A program made the translations under genes and the position numbers. Below the pieces are notes generated by a model. That model made no database searches. It was given only the letters and a program-made list of their open reading frames with translations, and was not told where the DNA came from. 64,000 nt of DNA from Selaginella tamariscina (taxonomy: Eukaryota; Streptophyta; Lycopodiopsida; Selaginellales; Selaginellaceae): the NCBI GenBank assembly GCA_003024785.1, contig PUQB01000157.1, forward strand, positions 424,511 to 488,510, in the 5' to 3' direction. Shown in pieces: positions 42,401-52,059 of this stretch. Every line of letters starts with the position of its first letter. Position 1 is the stretch's first letter.

Positions 42401-42456
42401 TCCGAGTATAACAGATTTTATTTTAATTCTTACCCAGAATTTGACGACGACTCCAT
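39452..42456 (-). CDS. ParB-like domain fused to degenerate N6/N4 methyltransferase-like domain, transposon-borne
   Basis: Exons (reading order) 42495-42434 with ATG at 42456, 42372-41058, 40996-40154, 40100-39452; all junctions GT-AG and in phase. N-terminal domain: GDRVISMESSSNSGCG, then GRGILES and GKRIGATMVAVKL, vaguely like the TNP1/En/Spm (Transposase_23) fold. Middle: YPCRVKYCSVNP, YRPLNQERVAELMEKMKDD and YYIISGQHTITAAQRLL, the ParB/sulfiredoxin pattern. C-terminal: FQLFVMDRRVS where N6/N4 methylases have DPPY/W, a glycine/alkyl-rich stretch, then ITSQAARSIVNLIR, WVFDYCTRGSVLKECYL and VFAVEKD, like the SAM-binding end of N6_N4 methylases. DPP is replaced by DRR, so catalysis is doubtful. 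ParB-plus-methylase order is known from phage and bacterial DNA modification proteins. Four one-base breaks (about 41740, 41357, 40430, 39975). Domain calls are by eye. Confidence 0.6.
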
Positions 42457-42600
42457 ACTAATGACTCGATCTCCTTGTTTGATCAAATCGTCCTTCTGCA
42501 AAATAATACACTATAAATATAAATTATATAAAAACGCACACACACTTGTATAAACCCGAATATACAAAAATAATACACAGAGAGAAGTAGACGTAATTAA

Positions 42601-42683
42601 CTGTCCGAAGCTCACATTTGTGTTAGTGCAAAAGAAAGATAACATTTCGTTTTAGAACCACCACAAATGTGAGCTCTGGACAG
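42601..42683. repeat. Long hairpin upstream of the ParB-like gene
   Basis: Arms 42601-42622 and 42662-42683 are reverse complements apart from one gap per arm (CTCACATTTGTG / CACAAATGTGAG core, CTGTCC / GGACAG ends), with a loop of about 39 nt. It lies in the leader/intron about 105 bp upstream of the first coding exon. Confidence 0.85.
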
Positions 42684-42792
42684 TTTTACATAGATTCCTA
42701 GCTTTTACTCGAAATATTATGATAAGATGATAAAAGTAAATAAAATGAGATATGCAACTTATATATACTAATACACATATATATTCACATGG

Positions 42793-44175
42793 AAGGTGCG
42801 GCGGGATTAATCTCGCCACCCCTTCAATGCCTCCTGAAAGAGTGGGCGGGATTAATCTGCCACCTTTCTGGCTCAGAGAGAACTGGGCGGATTTATTTCT
42901 CACACCCTTCAGTGACTCCAGAAAAGGAGGCGGGATTAATCTCGCCCACCATGTCAGTGATGGTTAAATGAATTTCCCACCCTTCCCATTCTCTCCATTG
43001 GTATGTTGAAAACCTCTACGTCTCAGACAGAAACGTTGGGATTGGTCCGACTCAACAATGGAGAAAAAAAGAAGGGTGGCGGGATTCATTCCTCCAACAG
43101 GCATTGAAGGCTCGGCGGGATTAATCCCGCCGCCCAGGCCCTTCACTCGGTCCCTATGCGGCGGATTAATCCCGCCGGACGCCAATTCCCTTCGCGGAAT
43201 CGGGCGGGATTAATCCCGCCGCCTAGGCACTTCAGACAGGCCAATGGCGGCGGGATTAATCCCGCCCGATTCCGAGCAGGGAATTGGCGTCCGGCGGGAT
43301 TAATCCCGCCGCACGCCAATGCCCTGTGCGAAATCTTGCGGGATTAATCCCGCCGCCTAGGCCCTTCAGGCAGGCCAATGGCGGCGGATAAATCCCGCCC
43401 GATTCCGCGCAGGGCATGCGTACGCGGCGGGATTAATCCCGCCCACCATGTAAGGGATGATGAAATTAATCCCACCACCCTTCTCGGTTCCTTCCATTGG
43501 CATTTTGTAAACCTTCTCCGTCTCAGACAGAGTTAGTCGGGATTGATTCAACATACCAATGGGGTAATGAAGGTTCTCGGAGATTAATCTCGCCACCGGG
43601 TAATGAAGGTTCGGAGGCTAATCCCGCCGCCCTCTCGTAAATCATGCGCTCACACATATATATTGAGGGATGGGTGGGGGCGGGATTAATCCATCCGCCC
43701 AGGGAATTCACGCAGGATATGAACGGCGGGATTATTCCCTTTGAGGAGGGCGGAGGGATTAATCCCGCCGTTCATGTCCTGCGTGAATTCCCTGAGCGGC
43801 GGGATGAATCCCGCCGCTCTACGACAAACCGAAGTGCGGCGGGAGTAATCCCGCCCCCATGGCCTGCGTGAGGGGCCTCGGCGGCGGGATTAATCCCGCC
43901 GCCCATCCCCTGTAAATGCCCTGCGCGGAATCCGGCGGGATTAATCCCGCCCATTAGAACCTTCACACAGGCCATTGCCGGCGAGATAAATCCCGCGCAT
44001 TCCGCGCAGGGCATGGATGAGCGGCGGGATTAATCCCGCCGCCCATAGCCTGCGTGAGGGGCCTCGCGGCGGGATTAATCCCGCCGCTCACCCATGCCTG
44101 AAGGGCCTCGGCGGCGGGATTAATCCCGTCGCCATGACCCCAACCATATAGCGGCGGGATTAATCCCGCCGCTCG
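42793..44175. repeat. Palindrome array 1 (GGCGGGATTAATCCCGCC), about 28 copies
   Basis: Perfect or near-perfect copies of an 18-24-bp GC-rich palindrome with ATTAAT at its centre recur every 41-48 bp, for example near 43114, 43157, 43202, 43247, 43292, 43336, 43380, 43426, 43880, 43933, 44021, 44066, 44112 and 44152, with decayed copies at both flanks. The 20-25-bp spacers come in a few families used in alternating orientation (spacer 43178-43201 equals the inverse of 43268-43290), so larger palindromes form. It lies just upstream of the ParB-like gene in an otherwise AT-rich region. Confidence 0.95.
43699..43793. repeat. Large palindrome inside array 1
   Basis: Arms 43699-43735 and 43758-43793 pair over about 35 bp (CAGGGAATTCACGCAGGATA against TGTCCTGCGTGAATTCCCTG), with the inverted repeat cores at the inner ends. 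Confidence 0.85.
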
Positions 44176-44199
44176 AGGGGCTTAGCGAGATAAAACACA

Positions 44200-44909
44200 C
44201 ACATATATAATGTGTTGTGTGTATATATATATGTATGTATGTATGTATGTATAGGAGTGTACGTGTGTGTGCAAGAGATAGATAAATAAATAAAATTATA
44301 CAGTACTGGTACACCTAATATATGTGTGTACATAGGTATATATGTGTGTATATGTATATCGTGTGTATGCGTGTGAGCGAAACAAATAAAATCATACAGA
44401 TAAACAAACACACACACACATATATATATACACAGGAGTGTGCGTGTGTGTGCGAAAGATAAAACTAATAAATAAATAAAATTATACAGATAAACACACA
44501 TATAAATGTGTGTATATAGATATATAATCTATAGAGAAAGAGAGAGAGTCTGTGAATATATGCATATATATAAACTAGTGTTGTATGTATGTATATATGT
44601 ATATAGGTATATATATATGTGTATATGTATATTGTGTGAATGCGTGTGTGAGCGAAACAAATAAAATCATACAGATAAACAACACACACACACATATACA
44701 TACACAGGATGTGCGTGTGTGGTGAGAGATAAAACTAATAAATAAATAAAATTATACAGAAAAAACACACATATATATATGTGTGTATATAGATATATAA
44801 CCCAATATGAATATATAAGCATATATATAAACTAGTGTTGTTATACTATTTGTTAATATGCATTGATTATATATATATAATATATATTATATGTGTGTGT
44901 GTGTGTGTG

Positions 44910-44949
<40 letters not shown>

Positions 44950-44960
44950 TGTGTAAAGCA

Positions 44961-44995
<35 letters not shown>

Positions 44996-45057
44996 GCAGT
45001 GCGCGTGTGTGTGGGAGAGATAGATCAATAAAAAGAAATTTACAGATACTGGTACAC

Positions 45058-45119
<62 letters not shown>

Positions 45120-45300
45120 GCAAGATCAATAAAAAAAAATTTATAGATACTGGTACACATAATATATGTATGTATATATGTATATAGGTATATATATTAA
45201 TGTGTATATGTATATCGTGTGTATGCGTGTGTGAGCGAAACAAATAAAATCATACGCACACTCCTATACATATATACAAACATACACACACACACACACA
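44200..45300. repeat. TG/TA microsatellite block with tandem units of 150-300 bp
   Basis: Units containing GAGCGAAACAAATAAAATCA and AATAAATAAATAAAATTATA recur around 44270, 44374, 44466, 44652, 44740 and 45235, separated by TG and TA tracts. ORFs here are low-complexity artefacts. Confidence 0.85.
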
Positions 45301-45309
45301 GATCTCACC

Positions 45310-45360
45310 TGTGTGCACAGCCGCCGCCGCCGATTTCACAGCCGCCGCCTCTTGAAACCC
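45310..45360 (-). other. Possible 5' non-coding exon of the ParB-like gene
   Basis: On the minus strand a GGC-repeat stretch (GGCGGCGGCGGCTGTGCACAG) is followed by a strong splice donor GTGAGATC at 45309. If joined to the acceptor at 42496, palindrome array 1 would sit inside a leader intron. No cDNA evidence; inference from splice grammar. Confidence 0.35.
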
Positions 45361-45689
45361 TAAGAATATACCTAAACCCTAAAGGAATTAAATATATATA
45401 TCAACCCTAATAGAATATTCCTTCTGAGAATATACTTAAACCCTAAAAAGAATAAAATATAGATTCGCCCTAAACGAATATTCTTTCATTATATTATTAG
45501 CGCGTGCGTGTGCATGGGTGTATCACATACACCTCAAAAATATAAATCATGCAGGGATTTAACATGTGTGTGTCCATGAGAGTGTTAAAGTTTCATGTGT
45601 ATCAATACATACATACACATTGCATATATTAATACACATAATATATACATACACACGTGTATACACACAGACATACACACATATTACAT

Positions 45690-45716
45690 GGGTTTAGGGT
45701 TTAGGGTTTAGGGTTT
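45690..45716 (+). repeat. Interstitial plant telomere-type repeat (TTTAGGG)n, first block
   Basis: Nearly four TTTAGGG units. A second block of about the same size is at 46099-46126. Confidence 0.95.
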
Positions 45717-46098
45717 TGGATTTAGGATGGATCATGCATGGTGTGTATGTATGAGAGAAGAGAGAGTGTTGAAAAATTATTTTTGTACACATTGCATATA
45801 TTAGTACACATATATACTTACACATATTATACACAGACATACATACATATTAGTACATAATATTAGAGAGACCGAGTACATATTATAGATCATGCATGGT
45901 GTGTATGTTTGAGAGAAGAGAGACAGTACATATTAACATGGATCATGCATGGCGTGTATGTATGAGAGAAGACAGAAAGTACACATATATACATACAGAG
46001 TACACATATATATATACAGAGTACACATATATACAGCACACGTGTATACACACAGACATACATACAATTACATGAGTAAATTCATTGTGTTACATATT

Positions 46099-46126
46099 AG
46101 GGTTTAGGGTTTAGGGTTTAGGGTTT
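46099..46126 (+). repeat. Interstitial plant telomere-type repeat (TTTAGGG)n, second block
   Basis: Nearly four units of TTTAGGG, followed by a lone GGTTTAGGGTT at 46260. On the minus strand these read AAACCCTA, the plant telo-box. Confidence 0.95.
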
Positions 46127-46385
46127 GCTCCCAACAAGCTTAATATAAATATTACACATGTAAATTCAATGTGTTACATACACACACAGATTGAGTACAT
46201 ATATCATACATGCGTTGAACATGATGTTTTCAATAAAGAAGCAACATATTTCTTCAGTTTGGTTTAGGGTTGTGCATGTGTGTGCATATGTGTTTTTGTA
46301 AGTTCTTGTAATGCGTGTGTAAATTTATGATTGTGTTTATATATGTGTGCAAAACAAACATCGAATAATTAAGAAAATAATATTA

Positions 46386-47100
46386 ATAAACACACTAGAA
46401 CATATTTTAAATTATACATAATAATATATGATTTTATCTAATATATAGCCATATATAGTTAATAATATATATTAATTTAATATTGATAAAAAGGTTTAAC
46501 ATTGAAATATTCTTGAAATAATAAGAAATTAATTGAGAAAATCCCATTAATATATACAAATGTAAATTAAGTACTCAAATAATTAACTAAATTAATTATC
46601 ATAATCATGTTTAATATTGGAATATTCTTGGAATAATAAGAAAATAATAAAGAATATCCCATTAATATAAAGAAGATTAATTACTCAAGTAATTAAGGAA
46701 ATGATATTAATATATATATTATTAAAACTATATATGACTATATATTAGATAAAATGATGTATTATTATGTATAATTTAAAATATGTTCATAGTGTGTATT
46801 AATTTAATATTGATAATAAGGTTTAACACATGAATATTCTTGAAATAATAACAAATTAATTGAGAAAATCCCATTAATATATACAAATGTAGAATAATTA
46901 CTGCAATAATTAAGAACAAGACTAATTTAATTATGATAATCAGGTTTAATATTAGAATATTCTTCAAATATTAATAAAATATTAAAGAATATCCCATTGA
47001 TACTAGGAAATGAAAACTAAATACTCGAGTAATTAAGAAAATAATAATAATAAACAGACTATGAATATATTTTAAATGATACATAATAATATATCAATTT
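46386..47100. repeat. AT-rich repeat cluster with direct and inverted units
   Basis: A unit of about 115 bp (GAATATTCTTGAAATAATAA, CCCATTAATAT, ACTCAAGTAATTAAG) starts near 46493, 46608, 46818 and 46945. In addition 46391-46465 and 46727-46801 are inverted copies of each other and 47043-47095 is a third, direct copy. Confidence 0.8.
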
Positions 47101-47379
47101 ATTTATTGTATAAGTATATATTTATATATATATATAATATAAATATACTTGAATACTAAGAATGTAGAATATAGTCTAAAATTTCGTAATATTAAACAGC
47201 TTGAATCACTTGAATAACATTAAATGCAATTTTAAAATACTCATTGGAACTGGAGAGTATATATGTCAGAGTGTCGGATATTTGTGTCAACTCATCTTAA
47301 ATTTTATTTTCTGTTCTTTTTAAAAAATTTGAATTTCTGACATATGTATTGTCGGTCTGACATGTAAATTTGAAAATGC

Positions 47380-47554
47380 ATTTAATTTCCCACTCAAATT
47401 CAGATCTGGTTCTTTCTCCGGCAAGGGTTTCTTCATTTCTGTATTTTTCACTCTTTAGATCTTCTTTTTTCTTCATAGTGATCATCTCAGGAGCGAGATT
47501 AAATTGGGTGCTATTCTTTATAGGAAAGCACGGCGCCTTCAGTGCTGTTTACAA
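47380..47554 (+). other. Possible 5' leader exon of the DUF7869 gene
   Basis: A CT-rich leader-like stretch ends ACAA|GTAAGT at 47554/47555, a strong plant donor; the next good acceptor is at 48424 (TTATGTGCAG), directly before the coding exon. If real, palindrome array 2 lies in this leader intron. Confidence 0.4.
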
Positions 47555-47719
47555 GTAAGTATTATAAACAAATTTAAAAATACTTATAAAGATTCACTCT
47601 CTTACATTCTCTCTTAAAATTACAATTTAGGGGTTTAGGAATGCATTAGGATTATAATATATTCCGTTAGGGATTTATCCCGTTTAAATATCCTTTTAAC
47701 TTAATATTCTAGGTTAACC

Positions 47720-48278
47720 GGGGCGGCGGGATTAATCCGGCCATTTCTTTTTCGCCTCTTCGAAGAGGTGGCGGGATTAATCCCGCCACCATCTCGGGCA
47801 ATGCTTCTCCGCCACTGAAAAAGAGTGGCGGGATTAATCCCGCATAACCTTCTCAACTGATGAAGAGTTACCAGAATTTATTAGAAAGAGTTGTCGGCGG
47901 GATTAATCCCGCCAACCATTTTAGGAGGCAGGGAAGGGGTGGCGGGATTAATCTCGCCACCACTCCCTGTTTTAAGATTTGGGGACAGGATTTATCCCGA
48001 GATCTCTTTGAAATCATAGTTTTGGAGAGAGTTATGTGCGGGTTTAATCCCGCCACCCATTCCCCGTCGTAAGAATTGTGGGCGGGATTAATCCCGCCTT
48101 GGACTCCCTCCGACAAGGAAGAGCCGGCGGGATTAATCCCGCCGCCTCTTCCTTGTCGGGGAGTCCAAGGCGGGATTAATCCCGCCGACTCTCTCCGAAG
48201 GGGTTGAGTCGGCGGCGGGATTAATCCCGCCGACCGTTCCTCGTCGGAGGGATTCGTGGGCGGGATTAATCCCGCCCA
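47720..48278. repeat. Palindrome array 2 (GGCGGGATTAATCCCGCC), about 12 copies
   Basis: Same palindrome as array 1, copies near 47724, 47768, 47826, 47895, 47940, 47986, 48037, 48081, 48126, 48169, 48214 and 48260, spacing 43-60 bp. Copies nearest the transposase gene are perfect, the distal ones decayed. The array ends about 150 bp upstream of the transposase ATG. Confidence 0.95.
48081..48186. repeat. 106-bp near-perfect palindrome in array 2
   Basis: Three copies of the core (48081, 48126, 48169) are linked by spacers that are inverse copies of each other (CTTGGACTCCCTCCGACAAG and the inverse of it at 48150-48169), so the whole block can fold back on itself. Confidence 0.9.
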
Positions 48279-48430
48279 TCAGTTGTATTAATCAAACATG
48301 AGATATTATCTCTAAACATAATTATGTATTATTGCATATGCATATTATTAAGTAACCGTAATTCAGATTTCTTAGAAATATTGCATAAACAGATATCATA
48401 AATAATACAATTATTTATGTGCAGGACAAT

Positions 48431-51400
48431 ATGTTTAATACTGGAGATAAAGTATGTCTTCTTCGGAACAACGAGATAGTTGGCACTGGAACTGTGGAAG
48501 TTCGAGATAATAATGCATCATGTCACAATATTGCCCAAGGATCTTGTGTGTACGTATGGGTGAACACCATTTACAAGCATGTTGAGGTTCTGGGAATGGA
48601 ATTTGAGGAGGGTTCTCCTGTATTGTGGAATTTGGATGAAGTCAAGGCTGACACAGAATATGCAGAGTCACAAACAAATAGTAGCACGAGTTTACCAGAT
48701 GATGGCTTGCCTGCTGTGATGGATGAGGTGATTCTCTTTCTTCGTGAGATTGAAGTCGGAAGAGGCATCATCACAGCTATAAATCCAATGGAAGCAGTGT
48801 CAGAAGAGAAACTAGGGTCCGACTTCGTGGGTGTAGTTGTGACAGAGGTTTCACCTAATGGCACATTGTATCCTGGATCCCTCGTGAGGTGGCGAACATC
48901 TGAATTAAGACGGCAAGATGGTTCAACATATTCTGGGTTGGATTTCAATAATAACAACCCGGAAGAACAACTCATATTTGAAGAGGTTCCTTGCATTGGT
49001 CCTATTGTAAGAAAAAGGCGATTCATGGGTTGTAGATCTTCCCCTGCAAGTTTCAGCAAGAGGGTAAAGATGGATCCTACATCTTCCGAAAGTGTTACGA
49101 GCATTTCCACGATTGACTGTTGCAAGAAGAAGTGTTGTCAGATGGCAGACCGGAATGAAATTACCCAATGTAGACATGTCTTTCGTATGCTCACCCAAAA
49201 GCAAAGGCATGAGTTTGTATATGCTGCACTAACTGGGTGTATTGATGGAATGGCCTCGGACACAGGTTATCAGAGTACATCCATGGTATTTAATAAGGTG
49301 GCCATCTGCTTCAAAGCTTGGTACAGTATATACGGGATCCCAAAGACCACGTTCTACCGTCGGAGGGATGAGTGGCTAGATGGAGCGCGAACCTCAGTTC
49401 ATGGGAACACTGCTTGGTCAAAACCCGCTCTCACATCATGGCAGCCATAGAGATACTCAAGGCTTTTGTGGAAGCAAATGCAGACAGGATGCCTCACAAA
49501 TGCCGAACCACAAATGCAGGGGTCAGGGAAAATCTCAAGGTTTTACCTTCAATCTACACTCAATTGAAACTGTGTGAACATGTGAACAAGTGCCTCAGTT
49601 TGATGGGGCTCCAAGCAATCTGCACTGGTACCTTCAACAACATATGGAATACTCATTTTAAGGATGTGGAGATTGCAAAACACTCTAGCTTTTCTAAGTG
49701 TGACACTTGTACATCATTGAAGGCTGCAGAGGCTTGTGCAAAAACCTTGGTGGAGATCACTACCATTCAAAGGAAGATGGAGGCCCACATGATTGCACAA
49801 CAAACTTGCCGGTCTCAGTACTATGCACACCGCATGCTTTCTGTGTCACGCCCATCAGAGTACCTGTGCTTGATCCATGACAAGATGGATCATTCAAAGA
49901 CCAGCATTCCAAAGCTCTTTGCAACACCAAAGTGCCTTGGAAATGTCATGAAACTTCCGATTTCATTGACAGGTGTGCTAACACATGGACACGGTTGTGA
50001 GTCATATGGACACTTTTCACTTCCACATTGGTCTAGCGACTCCAATTTCACTATTGGGTCGTTAGCCATGTGTTTCAGAAACCTTGAAGCCCACTCACAG
50101 ACAAGTCCTATCAGTGATCTCAAAGTGAAGAAACAACACCTTCAACCTTTACATAATGCTCTCATGAACACGTCTGCACTTGAGGCTACTTGGGAATATG
50201 AGAGGCATTGTCAGCAACCTGCACAAAAAACAGATGGCCCTGTTGAGAGTTCAGGTTCAGTGGAGGGATCTAGCTCAAATAGTGTACATGTGTCCTCAAC
50301 ATCAAATAAGCTTCCTCGTCATTTGCTTTTACAGATGGATAATTGTGCAGGCGAGAACAAAAATAGGTAAATCATTTTACTTAAGGGTTTCTCAAGCTCA
50401 TACTTACTTTTATTTTCTAGATATGTGCTAGCATACTTGTCAATGCTTGTTGCCAAAGGTGTGTTTGAAACAATCACGCTCAGTTTCCTTATGGTTGGTC
50501 ACACTCATGAAGATATTGATGCGTTCTTCAGCAAGGTCTCCAACTCTACAAAAAGGACAAGTGCACTTACCTTACCGCATATGATGAATCTTTTTGAAAA
50601 TTGCATCTCCAAAAAAAGTTGTGCTTTGCTTGTGACTGAGGTGCCAGACTTCAAAAAATTTCTCAAGGAGTATATAAAAGAAGGGAGTGATTCTTTAGTT
50701 GGTCACCTTGTGCCGCTACAATTCTTTTTCTCCATACGAGATGGTATACCTATTATGCAGTACAAGTTACGGCCATCAGAGCAGGAGTGGTTACCGAAAG
50801 AGGGCTTAATGCTCTTCAAAAGTGGAGAGGATGGAAAGCCACTTCTCCCAGAAGGACAACCAGACCCTATTCCATTGAGTGCCCAGCTCAAGGAACAAGA
50901 GGTTATTATTGATGGCATCAAAAAATATGTGGCATGGGTTCAAAAATCGATGCCAAAGAATTCTGATAAGGCAACTGGTTACTCAGAACTATATAAGCAT
51001 GTGGTCAACTATTGGGAGACTGTTGTTCGAGAGTTGGAAGGGCCTACTGTCACAAGTACAGAATTGCAACACCCTTTCTGGCCTAAAACAAGGTGGCGAG
51101 AGGAGATTGAAATGACATCACTGAGCATAGACGACATAGAAGCCAGTAGTGATGTGGAAGTGCAAACCCCACACTTTGTTGGACAAAGGAACCAAAAACC
51201 TAAAGCATACTTTGATTGCTGCAAGGATCTTCAAAAACTAATGATGGTTCTCATTACTCCAGATGCGTCATATAATCAGCCTATTTGGATGGGTCAAATT
51301 ATCGACACACCTGAAGTAATCACAAAAAATAGTATTGTTAAGGTTGCATGGTTCAAACCACAAAAAAGGCGACACGAGAAGGAGAGCGAAAGATATAATG

Positions 51401-51549
51401 GATGCCTAGAGAAAACATGGTCTCCCAATCAAAAAGACCCAGCATGTTTTATAAATGTTAAATCCATTCGATATGGGTGGATGTCAAGAAGCGTTGATAA
51501 AGTCACGATTAACAAAACTGCAAGGGAATGTATGTTTTCTGAAGCTTAA
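48431..51549 (+). CDS. DUF7869-type RNase H-fold transposase-like protein
   Basis: Exons 48431-50366 and 50421-51549 (54-bp intron, GTAAAT...TTCTAG, splitting an Arg codon). A protein of about 1,020 residues. N-terminal domain NMFNTGDKVCLL, GTGTVEV (similar in place and pattern to the start of the ParB-like protein) and HVEVLGMEFEEGS; a Cys cluster CCKKKCCQM; a helical region FYRRRDEWLDGA; then the conserved core: CDTCTSLK, LIHDKMDHSKT, LLQMDNCAGENKNRYVLAYL, FLMVGHTHEDIDAFFSKVS. The DN..GENKN and VGHTHEDID blocks are the hallmark of DUF7869 proteins, which look like DDE/RNase H transposases. C-terminal 250 residues include PQKRR..KE and a possible DNA/chromatin-binding part. One missing base near 49425 joins two long frames. 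Coding is otherwise intact, so the gene looks young. Confidence 0.82.
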
Positions 51550-52027
51550 AGCAATTACAAAATTATAAAATCATATATTTAATATTCATAATTATTATAA
51601 ACTCTTTAATAATAGTACCAAATTGTATACTTAACTATATAAATTTAAAAAATGATATGGAAGATTGACTATATTATTATAGGATTTTATATATATATTA
51701 TTACTACTACAAATTTTTAATTAATAATGTTATATTTAAATATTAATATTTTAATAACAACATCAATATTTATATAATGTACCTCTTATGCTCTTCCTTA
51801 ATTGTTATATTAGGCAATATATTATATAATTTAATACATTCTACTTTTATAATGTTATTAATTTTTGTTCAATGAATGCTATAATTTATTAAAGGGTAGA
51901 ATACAAAATAGAATATTCTAAAGAATATTCTCTTTTCAAACATATATTCTAAAGAATATTCCTTTAATATTAGAAAATGCTAATTAAATAGCTAAAATTG
52001 CTAATTATTAGGAAATGGGACTATAGC

Positions 52028-52058
52028 CATGCCCATTTTAGTTACAACTTGCATTTAA
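52028..52058 (-). repeat. Right terminal inverted repeat
   Basis: Inverse complement of 37621-37651 with two mismatches; seen on the plus strand as CATGCCCATTTTAGTTACAA followed by CTTGCATTTAA. Confidence 0.75.
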
Positions 52059-52059
52059 A

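Larger units (their letters stand above)
37621..52058. mobile_element. Candidate large DNA transposon with inverted termini, three genes and palindrome arrays
   Basis: Bounded by 31-bp inverted termini (37621-37651 and 52058-52028) that match at 29/31 positions; shared cores are GTTGTAACTAAA and TGGGCATG. Contents: FCP1-like phosphatase gene (-), ParB/methyltransferase-like gene (-), two arrays of GGCGGGATTAATCCCGCC, telomere-like motifs, AT-rich repeats, and a DUF7869 transposase-like gene (+). The two main genes diverge from the array region. A MITE-like relic at 15345-15594 uses the same termini. No clear target duplication: flanks are CATGCACAC at the left and ACTTGTTTA at the right. The exact first base of the termini, and whether the phosphatase gene belongs to the element, are inference. 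I know no described superfamily with this gene set. Confidence 0.6.

Noticed and set aside
42752..43871. ORFs with GGINPA / GLIPP repeats in array 1
   Set aside because: All are translations of the palindrome repeated on both strands; no start context or conservation.
42793..44175. CRISPR-like repeat-spacer pattern
   Set aside because: The repeats are palindromes with spacers that recur in inverted orientation, no cas genes are present and the host is a plant nucleus.
44120..45243. Numerous small ORFs in the TG/TA block
   Set aside because: Low-complexity frames that repeat in register with the tandem units.
45690..46126. Chromosome end
   Set aside because: Only about four telomere units per block, with genes on both sides.
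48571..49125. Long antisense ORF (184 aa) opposite the transposase gene
   Set aside because: Shadow of the plus-strand coding frame, no domain.
37621..52058. Endogenous viral or Polinton-like element
   Set aside because: No capsid, polymerase B, packaging ATPase or retroviral integrase was seen; the genes are spliced and plant-like.
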